Below, piece by piece: positions 1-5,057 of a DNA stretch of 20,290 nt (within the stretch, counting starts at the first letter, position 1; every line of letters starts with the position of its first letter). The translations under genes were made by a program, and so were the position numbers. The DNA lies in IMG/VR virus record IMGVR_UViG_3300020195_000447, positions 1 to 20,290 of that record. The stretch is one strand, 5' to 3'. Under the pieces are notes generated by a model. The model saw only the letters and a list, made by a program, of their open reading frames with translations, had not been told where the DNA came from and made no database searches. Origin of the DNA: a virus.

Positions 1-627
1 CTGTACTACGAACACATGATCGAAGGTTCGCCGTATCGCGTGCTCGAACCCAAGGAGCTGTACGATCGGCTGCTCGCGCGTGCGAACCCGGTGTTCGTGC
101 AAGAGGGTTGGCGGATCTTCACCGCATACGCGCTGTACTACAAATTCGAGCGCATCGAGCCGCTCTGCACCGAGCTCGACCTTCGCGATCCACGCACCGG
201 CGAGAGCTGCCGGTACGACATGATCGCGTTCTTCCCTGACGAGGCGCCGATGCGCGTGCCCGGCACGTACATCGTCGAGCACAAGAGCGCTTCGCGATTC
301 GACCATGCGACGCTGGCGGGCTGGCCGAACGATGGCGAGGTTCTCGGGCAGGTCGCGCTCTGGGATCGGCTCGGGCTTGATCGACGGTGGGGTCCGCTCA
401 AGGGCGTGATCGTCAACATCACCGGCAAGCAGAAGGAGCCGCAGTTTCATCGCACGATCGTCGCGCCACCGAGCTGGCAGATCGAGCAGCATCTCTCCGA
501 CCTCAAGAAGTGGGAGGGCTTGATCCAGCTCGCACGCAGCACCGACTCATTCCCGCGAGCTCGACAGTCGTGCAATGGACGCTACGGCTTGTGCGACTGG
601 TTCGAGCACTGCGCGACTGGCGATTGA
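1..627 (+). CDS. PD-(D/E)XK nuclease, Cas4/RecB-like (5' partial)
   Basis: The reading frame is open from base 1, so the first ATG (16) is probably internal and the N-terminus lies outside the window. Numbered from that ATG, a restriction-endonuclease-fold core is visible: Asp68 in RYDMIAFF, Glu88 and Lys90 in YIVEHKSA (the ExK motif), and Gln112 in GEVLGQVALW, matching the RecB/Cas4 QxxxY-type region. The C-terminus has Cys186-x6-Cys193-x5-Cys199, like the three C-terminal cysteines of Fe-S-bound Cas4/AddB/Dna2 nucleases; the fourth would lie in the missing N-terminus. Phage relatives are exonucleases that act in recombination or replication, which fits the Sak4-like ATPase and DUF669-like genes downstream. 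No CRISPR array or other cas gene is seen, so a Cas4 role in immunity is not supported. The fold call is fairly secure; the exact activity is inferred. Confidence 0.85.
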   Translation: MYYEHMIEGSPYRVLEPKELYDRLLARANPVFVQEGWRIFTAYALYYKFERIEPLCTELDLRDPRTGESCRYDMIAFFPDEAPMRVPGTYIVEHKSASRFDHATLAGWPNDGEVLGQVALWDRLGLDRRWGPLKGVIVNITGKQKEPQFHRTIVAPPSWQIEQHLSDLKKWEGLIQLARSTDSFPRARQSCNGRYGLCDWFEHCATGD

Positions 628-671
628 GTGTTGACGACTAACTAGCCCACTACCTACAGCATGAGGTGAGT

Positions 672-696
672 GGCTGTCAGCCTCACGCGCTAGTGT
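672..696 (+). promoter_or_regulatory. Promoter-like element P1 (leaderless type)
   Basis: The near-palindrome GGCTGTCAGCC (672-682) is followed by TAGTGT (691-696). TGTCAG starts exactly 16 nt before TAG, as in the six other copies in the window. GTG 706 begins 31 nt after TGTCAG starts. No Shine-Dalgarno sequence precedes it. Confidence 0.65.
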
Positions 697-705
697 GGTT
701 TGTGC

Positions 706-984
706 GTGCGCGTGACCAACAAGAAACGAGGCCCGGCCCCTAAGCCGCCTGATGTGCAGGGCAACGCGTGTTGCCAGTCCATCGGCACCGAGCATCGCTT
801 CGATTGTCGGGTTGCGTCACCAAAGAAACGCGGCGCCGGTCCGTTTCTTCCCACCTACGATCCGCCGACAGAGTTTCTTCGATGCTGTGGCGGCATGCAG
901 GTGCATCGCGCGTACTGCGTCTCGTCGATGCCCGTCGAGCTCCGTGCGCCTACCCCCCACATCACGAGGACCAATGGCTGTTGA
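706..984 (+). CDS. Small Cys-rich protein of unknown function
   Basis: About 92 aa from GTG 706, chosen because it sits at the leaderless distance from P1; GTG 712 is also possible. The protein begins RVTNKKRGPAPKPP and contains paired cysteines (ACC, RCCGG) with further single Cys and His residues, suggesting metal binding. I recognise no family. The end overlaps the start of the next gene by 11 bp. Codon third positions are reasonably GC-rich, but competing frames are open across the same stretch, so the gene is supported mainly by its promoter. Confidence 0.45.
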   Translation: MRVTNKKRGPAPKPPDVQGNACCQSIGTEHRFDCRVASPKKRGAGPFLPTYDPPTEFLRCCGGMQVHRAYCVSSMPVELRAPTPHITRTNGC

Positions 985-1207
985 TCCAATCGAGAAGCCG
1001 ATGAAGCCTGCGAACCACCGCGCGCTGATCGAAGCACGGCGCGTGCTCTGGCGTAACGACGTGAACCCGGACAAGAGCGTTGATCTGATCGAGACGCTTG
1101 CGGCGCTCGTGCGCGAGTACGAGATGAACATGCCAGGCGTGAACGCGCGCGTGAGTAAGCTCATCGATGAGACGCCGTGGGCGTTGGCTGTCAGCCCCGC
1201 GTTGTAG
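974..1207 (+). CDS. Small hypothetical protein
   Basis: 77 aa beginning MAVDPIEKPMKPANHRALIE. The frame is open further upstream, but ATG 974 follows a GAGGA Shine-Dalgarno (966-970), so it is preferred. The product is mostly helical and charged (ALIEARRVLWRNDVNPDKS, then LIETLAALVREYE), without cysteine or a membrane segment. I recognise no family. Its last residues (AVSPAL) and TAG stop are encoded by promoter element P2, so the gene end and the next promoter are the same DNA. Confidence 0.65.
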   Translation: MAVDPIEKPMKPANHRALIEARRVLWRNDVNPDKSVDLIETLAALVREYEMNMPGVNARVSKLIDETPWALAVSPAL

Positions 1208-1210
1208 AAG
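1186..1210 (+). promoter_or_regulatory. Promoter-like element P2 (leaderless type)
   Basis: GGCTGTCAGCC (1186-1196) with a -10-like TAGAAG at 1205-1210, the same 16-nt offset as the other copies. The hexamer is a weaker TANNNT match. GTG 1218 follows after 7 nt. The TAG is also the stop codon of the preceding gene. Confidence 0.6.
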
Positions 1211-1217
1211 TACGGGC

Positions 1218-1457
1218 GTGGCGAAACAGATTTGCTTCGGTGGCTTCATCCCCTGCCGGGATGAACGTTGCAAAGATCGAATCGACGTTCACCCCGAGCA
1301 CGTCATCCCATCACAGAAAAACCGAATCGACGCGTGCCCGCGCTGTGATGGGGACGTGTTTCCACTACCCAAGCAGCGTGCTGCATGCACTGCGTGCACC
1401 TGGCGCGGTAGTCGCCTCGTCCCGAAGATCAAGAAAGAAGCTCGCCCGCATGCGTGA
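1218..1457 (+). CDS. Small zinc-ribbon protein with CRDExC/HPxH motif
   Basis: 79 aa from GTG 1218, which lies 29 nt after TGTCAG of P2, as expected for a leaderless start. Two metal-binding patterns are visible: CRDERC followed by HPEH in the N-terminal part, and CPRCDG followed by CTACTW further on, a CxxC/CxxC zinc ribbon. The C-terminus is basic (KIKKEARPHA). A near-identical CRDEHC...HPWH element occurs at the start of the winged-helix protein at 3324. The function is unknown; nucleic-acid binding is plausible. Its TGA overlaps the ATG of the following ATPase gene (ATGCGTGA), implying translational coupling. Confidence 0.65.
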   Translation: MAKQICFGGFIPCRDERCKDRIDVHPEHVIPSQKNRIDACPRCDGDVFPLPKQRAACTACTWRGSRLVPKIKKEARPHA

Positions 1458-2343
1458 CATCCCGCTCAACGACGCGCCCGGCAAGTTGCCGATCTTCACG
1501 ATGCTCAACTACGGCGACACCCGTACAGGCAAGACGGAGTTCGGCGCGACGTGGCCGCGCCCGATGATCCTCGCAGATGTCGCCGAGCGTGGCTACACGA
1601 CGATCAAGACGATGGATCGCGAGAAGTGGTTCGAGCCCAACGTCGAGCCGATGATCAAGGGCATCGAGAACATGAACGATCTGGCGAACATCTTGCCGAT
1701 CATTCAGGCGCTGATCGCGAGTGGTCGGATCATGACGGTCGTGTTCGATGCGTTCACGTTCTACACCGACTTTTTCCTCAACGGGATCATCGCGACGCAG
1801 AGCAAGCCCGACAACCGCGCAGCGTACGGCACGCTCGGGCTACATCTGCGCAAGGTCCGCACGGATCTCCACAGCCTCAAGACGAACGTCGTTTGGAACT
1901 GCCTCGCGCGGCACCCCGACACCGACAACCTGAAAGGCGGCCCGATGATTCCGGGCCAGCAGGCGGACAAGTTCGCGGCCGGTGTCGACTTCCTCGTGCA
2001 TTCACGCATCGAGCAGATCAAGGACGGCGGCAAGATCGTAGGCGAGGAGTTCCAGCTTCGCACGCGCCAGTACAACAGCTACATCTGCGGCAACCGGCTC
2101 GGTACGGACGCGCAGTACCTGCCGGATCCGTTCATCGGGACGTACAGCGATCTCATGGTGCAGCTCGGCTACGACGTGGAGGCGCTGCGCAAGTCGCTGC
2201 CCTCGCCGAAGATGCCGACGATCGCGGCACCCGTGGTGGTGAAGCCACCCGTCAACAATTCAGCACCGAAAGTGGCAGTTGTGCCGCCGAAGGTGGGGAA
2301 CAACCCGGTGGCTCACAAGGCCACCAACAACGTGAAGGACTAG
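1450..2343 (+). CDS. Sak4-like RecA-fold recombinase ATPase (AAA_24)
   Basis: 297 aa from ATG 1450. The frame is open upstream to about 1177, but that part overlaps the zinc-ribbon gene and has a shadow-like composition. Walker A is GDTRTGKT (residues 22-29), and Walker B ends at Asp100 in MTVVFDAFT. The remainder has the layout of the phage AAA_24/Sak4 family, whose members are RecA-like annealing ATPases that act with an SSB-like partner in recombination-dependent replication. The adjacent DUF669-like gene is the usual neighbour of this family. The C-terminal tail, from about residue 245, is rich in Pro, Val and Asn and probably unstructured. The fold call is secure; the role follows from the family. 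Confidence 0.88.
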   Translation: MRDIPLNDAPGKLPIFTMLNYGDTRTGKTEFGATWPRPMILADVAERGYTTIKTMDREKWFEPNVEPMIKGIENMNDLANILPIIQALIASGRIMTVVFDAFTFYTDFFLNGIIATQSKPDNRAAYGTLGLHLRKVRTDLHSLKTNVVWNCLARHPDTDNLKGGPMIPGQQADKFAAGVDFLVHSRIEQIKDGGKIVGEEFQLRTRQYNSYICGNRLGTDAQYLPDPFIGTYSDLMVQLGYDVEALRKSLPSPKMPTIAAPVVVKPPVNNSAPKVAVVPPKVGNNPVAHKATNNVKD

Positions 2344-2350
2344 AAGCGTC

Positions 2351-2875
2351 ATGGCAAACAACGAAGCACCTGCCGAGTTCACTGATTTCGAGATTCACCA
2401 GGATCTCTCCGAGGTCGACGCATGGGGTGGCGAACAGCGCCCGCTCGTGCCAGCTGGCGAGTACCAGCTGACGATCACCCACGTCGAGCAGAAGCCGAGC
2501 TCGAACAACAACCCGATGATCGTCGTGACCTTCGAGGTGGCCAGCGGCCCGGAGAAGGGCTCGAAGGTGTGGGGCAACTACGTACTCACGCAGAAGGCGA
2601 TGGGGCGCATCAAGGCGCTCGTCGTCGCGTGCGGTGGATCGCTCGATGTGATCCGCGCGAGCGAGCTGATGGGTGCCACGATCGAGGCCACCGTCGTGCA
2701 CAACGAAGGTCAGGCGAAGATCGGTCCCGATGGCAACCCGGGCGCCACACCCGTCTACGCCAACGTGATCAACGAGCGCGCGCCCGAGCAGGCGGCGCCC
2801 GCGCCGACGCCGGCCCCGCCGGTCACCCGCGCCACGCAGGCCAAGCCGCAGAACGGCGCCGCGCGGCGGGCGTAA
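2351..2875 (+). CDS. DUF669-like SSB-type protein
   Basis: 174 aa. The core (LVPAGEYQLTITHVEQKPSS, then NNPMIVVTFEVASGPEKGSKVW) matches the phage DUF669 pattern of a beta-barrel, single-strand-binding-like protein that pairs with Sak4 or Erf-type genes. The last 35 or so residues are Pro/Ala-rich (APAPTPAPP) and end in basic GAARRA, a flexible tail rather than the acidic tip of bacterial SSB. It starts 7 bp after the ATPase stop without a clear Shine-Dalgarno sequence, so coupling is likely. It is the last gene before a strong terminator. Family assignment is from pattern memory; ssDNA binding is inferred. Confidence 0.75.
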   Translation: MANNEAPAEFTDFEIHQDLSEVDAWGGEQRPLVPAGEYQLTITHVEQKPSSNNNPMIVVTFEVASGPEKGSKVWGNYVLTQKAMGRIKALVVACGGSLDVIRASELMGATIEATVVHNEGQAKIGPDGNPGATPVYANVINERAPEQAAPAPTPAPPVTRATQAKPQNGAARRA

Positions 2876-2964
2876 ACGACTCGCGGCGCGGCGCGGAGCC
2901 TCCTCGACCCTGATCCGCGGTGCGTTTCCCCCCGGGTGCTGCCCCGTCGAGAATGCAGCACGAC

Positions 2965-2991
2965 GAGCCCTTTCGGGGCTCTTCGTCTTTT
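2965..2991 (+). terminator. Rho-independent terminator
   Basis: A 6-bp perfect stem GAGCCC/GGGCTC (2965-2970 and 2976-2981) with loop TTTCG is followed by the T-rich tract TTCGTCTTTT. Flanking ACGA and TCGT extend the stem after one mismatch. It lies 90 bp after the DUF669-like gene and would end the 706-2875 transcription unit. Confidence 0.8.
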
Positions 2992-3323
2992 CGGCGTAGG
3001 TAGTGCCGGCTGTGCGATCCCGTCACTACAGGCTGCGCGCCTACGCGCAGTGATTGCGAGATCACTTACGTGCGGGATCTCGTCACGACGTGTTGGCTGC
3101 CTGTGGATTGTCGATTTTTCTCGCGTCGATGTTCGCGTGTTGCTTCGAGAAGATCTCACTCCCGCGACTCCACAGGAAAGTCACAGGCATAAAAAGTTGC
3201 GCGATCTCGACATCGTACTCTAAGGGTTAGGCATACACGTCTCACTGAGCGTCGGCGCGCGGCGAGACCACTACCATCACAAATTTGCGGTCCCACGGGA
3301 TCGCGTCCAGGGGGCTGGAATAG
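2992..3323. other. Noncoding region with inverted repeats (possible control region or origin)
   Basis: This is the longest stretch without a credible gene. It holds a 6-bp hairpin AGTGAT/ATCACT (3049-3066) and an overlapping inverted repeat CGAGATC (3057-3063) with GATCTCG (3076-3082), so two structures compete. GATCTCG recurs near 3203-3209. Two T- or A-rich runs (GATTTTTC near 3113, CATAAAAAG near 3188) stand out from the GC-rich surroundings. I see no good promoter of the TGTCAG type. Replication origin, regulatory RNA or operator are all possible; none is shown. Confidence 0.4.
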
Positions 3324-3758
3324 ATGTCTGAAGTTGAGTCAGGGTCGATCTGTCGTGATGAGCACTGCGACCGCATGGGGGTGCATCCGTGGCATCCAAT
3401 GGGCGCGAACCGCGAGGTCAAACCACACCACCGGCCAGGCAAAAAGCCGGTGTGGCAGCTCGATGATCCAACCGCGCTAACCGGTGCCGTCGCTCGCGCG
3501 ACGAGCAAAGCCTACCCGACGCACTTCGCCGCCATCGTGCGCGATGTTCGCGACGACTACGGCACGGTGACGGAGCGAACCGTCTACCGCCACATCAAGA
3601 AGCTAGTCGCCCGCGGGCACATCGCGAAGGTCGACATCGGCTTCGCGTTCGCGGCGTACATCCGGCCGGGCAGCCGCATGTTCAAGACCGCGGACGCGAT
3701 CCGCGACTACATCCTCGGCACCGTCGAGATGACTGCGTGCACGCGCGAGGTTGGCTGA
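3324..3758 (+). CDS. Winged-helix DNA-binding protein with N-terminal Cys/His motif
   Basis: 144 aa. The N-terminus has CRDEHC followed by HPWHP, the same metal-binding-like element as in the protein at 1218. Residues about 62-115 (HFAAIVRDVRDDYG, then TERTVYRHIKKLVARGHI) look like a winged helix-turn-helix with a recognition helix around TERTVYRHIKKL. It is therefore a candidate transcriptional regulator. It is the first gene after the noncoding region and may control the adjacent promoter elements, but this is not demonstrated. Its TGA overlaps the next ATG (TGATG). Confidence 0.7.
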   Translation: MSEVESGSICRDEHCDRMGVHPWHPMGANREVKPHHRPGKKPVWQLDDPTALTGAVARATSKAYPTHFAAIVRDVRDDYGTVTERTVYRHIKKLVARGHIAKVDIGFAFAAYIRPGSRMFKTADAIRDYILGTVEMTACTREVG

Positions 3759-4042
3759 TGCCCTACTCCTGCGCTAGTTGCGGGCGCGAGAGCCTGTTGG
3801 CTCGAACTCTGCGCTGCGCGCAGTGCCAGCCCACCAAGCCAGTCGATCGCGTGGATGCGCTGCACCATCAGCTCACGCAGCACACGAAGGTGCACCCGAA
3901 TTGGTTGCTCGTTACGGGATCGTTCGCCTCCGAGGAATTTGATCGCCTCTACTGCACTTGGATCTGCGCGCGCTGGGATGCGGGCGACCCCTGGGTGCGC
4001 GAGTGCTGGCCTACACGCCCGGTTGCGCTGCGCGCTTGCTGA
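3758..4042 (+). CDS. Zinc-ribbon protein, tandem paralogue copy 1
   Basis: 94 aa beginning MPYSCASCGRE. Two CxxC pairs (CASC and CAQC) form a short zinc ribbon; a conserved block SFASEEFDRLYC.WICARWDAGD follows. It is closely related in DNA and protein to the next gene. ATG 3758 overlaps the upstream stop and keeps the same start context (TTGGCTGATGCCC) as copy 2. It ends earlier than copy 2 because its 3' end diverges before the promoter block. The function is unknown. Confidence 0.7.
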   Translation: MPYSCASCGRESLLARTLRCAQCQPTKPVDRVDALHHQLTQHTKVHPNWLLVTGSFASEEFDRLYCTWICARWDAGDPWVRECWPTRPVALRAC

Positions 4043-4085
4043 CTGTCGAATCGTGGTTGTCAGCCCTACGCAGTAGCGTTGGCTG
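4026..4085 (+). repeat. Promoter-bearing 60-bp repeat, copy A
   Basis: This block is nearly identical to 4996-5055 (GCGCTGCGCG, TTGCTGACTGTCG, ATCGTGGTTGTCAGCCC, GCAGTAGCGT, with a few substitutions). It includes all of P3 and also an inverted repeat GCTGAC/GTCAGC spaced by about 15 nt. The second copy carries P5 upstream of the polymerase. Confidence 0.8.
4056..4079 (+). promoter_or_regulatory. Promoter-like element P3 (leaderless type)
   Basis: TGTCAGCCC begins at 4058 and TAGCGT lies at 4074-4079. The 16-nt offset is conserved. ATG 4086 follows 6 nt after the hexamer with no Shine-Dalgarno sequence, giving a leaderless mRNA if transcription starts about 7 nt after the -10 box. Confidence 0.75.
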
Positions 4086-4385
4086 ATGCCCTACTCCTGC
4101 TACATCTGCGGCTTTACTACATGGTCGTTCCCCACGTCTGGTCCGGTGTACTGCGGGCAGTGCCAGGCGCCTGATGCTGCGAATGCACGCGTGGATGCGC
4201 TGTACCATCAGCTCAAGCAGCACATGAAGGTGCACGCGGGTTTTCTAATCGTCGCGGGATCGTTCGCCTCCGAGGAATTTGATCGCCTCTACTGCGCTTG
4301 GATCTGCGCGCGCTGGGATGCGGGCGACGACCCCTGGGTGCGCAAGGTCTGGCCTGCGCGACCGGCTGTCAGCCCCACGCAGTAG
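4086..4385 (+). CDS. Zinc-ribbon protein, tandem paralogue copy 2
   Basis: 99 aa beginning MPYSCYICGFTT, with CxxC pairs CYIC and CGQC and the same C-terminal block as copy 1 (SFASEEFDRLYC.WICARWDAGD). ATG 4086 is 6 nt after the TAGCGT of P3, so the mRNA is probably leaderless. The last residues (AVSPTQ) and TAG stop are encoded by promoter P4. The function is unknown; a small nucleic-acid- or protein-binding role is likely. Confidence 0.72.
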   Translation: MPYSCYICGFTTWSFPTSGPVYCGQCQAPDAANARVDALYHQLKQHMKVHAGFLIVAGSFASEEFDRLYCAWICARWDAGDDPWVRKVWPARPAVSPTQ

Positions 4386-4388
4386 TGT
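4365..4388 (+). promoter_or_regulatory. Promoter-like element P4 (leaderless type)
   Basis: GGCTGTCAGCC begins at 4364-4365 and TAGTGT is at 4383-4388, the standard offset. ATG 4396 follows after 7 nt. The TAG also ends the upstream zinc-ribbon gene. Confidence 0.75.
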
Positions 4389-4395
4389 GCTGGCG

Positions 4396-4818
4396 ATGAG
4401 AGACCCACGGATCGCAGAAGCAAAAGCCCGCCTCACCGCGTGGACGATCCCTGAGCTGAGACATGTCTGCGTTGAAGGCATGCTGGCTGGCGGGTGGATC
4501 CGCTTCCGGTACGATTGCGACGGGAACATGGAGATCTGCGCGATGTCCGACAACGTGCAGTACATCGAGAAGAAGACCGGGAAGCCTTGCCCGCCGTGGT
4601 GGGAGACCAATGCCGCGTGGGATCTCGCGTACGAGCTGGTCCCGAAATCTGATCAGCACATCTCCAAGACGCAACCGATCGGCACCGAGGTAGCACTCGG
4701 AGACGTGGCAGGAGTCAGCGGCATGGGCACGGTCATCGAATACGCCGGCAGTTGGTTCACTGTCCGGTACGCGGACGGTCAGGAGCGTTCGATCTCGATG
4801 CCAAGGTGCAAGGTATGA
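4396..4818 (+). CDS. Hypothetical protein with C-terminal SH3-like segment
   Basis: 140 aa from ATG 4396, placed by P4; the frame is open upstream but that part overlaps the previous gene. The N-terminal half is helical, followed by a stretch with WIRFRYDCDG and CPPWW. Residues about 96-140 (IGTEVALGDVAG, then GTVIEYAGSWFTVRYADGQE) look like a small beta-barrel of SH3/Tudor type that might bind nucleic acid or protein. I recognise no family. The end overlaps the next start as ATGA. Confidence 0.65.
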   Translation: MRDPRIAEAKARLTAWTIPELRHVCVEGMLAGGWIRFRYDCDGNMEICAMSDNVQYIEKKTGKPCPPWWETNAAWDLAYELVPKSDQHISKTQPIGTEVALGDVAGVSGMGTVIEYAGSWFTVRYADGQERSISMPRCKV

Positions 4819-5045
4819 ATCGCTGGCCTTGCGGGCACGCGCTGCATAGCGCCACGGAAGCCGCGGAATGCGCGGCGTACGCGCGGCGCGATGCACGACA
4901 CATGCGTTGGTTCACGATGTTTTTCTTTCTCGTGATCGCAGCGATCTTGGTTGGTGTCGAGCTAGGCCGCGCGGCGTGGATCTACGGCGATTGGCGCTGC
5001 GCGTTTGCTGACTGTCGCATCGTGGTTGTCAGCCCCGCGCAGTAG
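4815..5045 (+). CDS. Small single-span membrane protein
   Basis: 76 aa from ATG 4815 (ATGA overlap with the previous gene). The N-terminus (MNRWPCGHALHSATEAAECAAYARR) has Cys and His residues; one hydrophobic span covers residues about 32-52 (WFTMFFFLVIAAILVGVEL). The C-terminus (CAFADCRIVVVSPAQ) is translated from the duplicated promoter block and ends at the TAG of P5, so this tail probably arose when the block was inserted. The function is unknown. Confidence 0.6.
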   Translation: MNRWPCGHALHSATEAAECAAYARRDARHMRWFTMFFFLVIAAILVGVELGRAAWIYGDWRCAFADCRIVVVSPAQ

Positions 5046-5055
5046 CGTGGTTGGC
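4996..5055 (+). repeat. Promoter-bearing 60-bp repeat, copy B
   Basis: This is the second copy of the block at 4026-4085, with a few single-base differences. Here it is read through in frame as the tail of the small membrane protein and delivers P5 to the polymerase gene. Confidence 0.8.
5026..5048 (+). promoter_or_regulatory. Promoter-like element P5, upstream of the polymerase
   Basis: TGTCAGCCC begins at 5027 and TAGCGT lies at 5043-5048. GTG 5058 starts 9 nt later, the longest gap of the set. The same TAG stops both the upstream gene and the polymerase frame, so GTG 5058 is the first possible start. Confidence 0.7.
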
Positions 5056-5057
5056 TA

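Larger units (their letters stand above)
3751..4385 (+). repeat. Tandem gene duplication (two zinc-ribbon copies)
   Basis: The stretch from about 3751 to 4035 resembles the stretch from about 4079 to 4345. The first 22 bases, including the start codon, are identical. A second block (3919-3990 against 4259-4330) covering SFASEEFDRLYC.WICARWDAGD is nearly identical. The region between is diverged, indicating an old duplication with selection on the two ends. Confidence 0.8.

Noticed and set aside
1-627. Cas4 and hence a CRISPR-Cas locus
   Set aside because: The fold and cysteines are Cas4-like, but no repeat array or other cas gene occurs; phage recombination nucleases share this architecture.
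1177-1449. N-terminal extension of the Sak4-like ATPase
   Set aside because: The extension overlaps the zinc-ribbon gene, is Ser/Arg-rich and shadow-like, and ATG 1450 gives the expected distance to Walker A.
1551-2471. 306-aa frame overlapping the Sak4-like gene
   Set aside because: Composition is Arg/Gln/His-rich with no motif, while the overlapping frame has Walker A and B.
2936-3223. 95-aa frame in the intergenic region
   Set aside because: It runs through the terminator hairpin, lacks a ribosome site or promoter element, and has irregular codon use.
4026-5055. CRISPR-like or insertion-sequence origin of the 60-bp repeats
   Set aside because: Only two full copies, no spacers, no transposase, no target-site duplication seen; they are promoter blocks.
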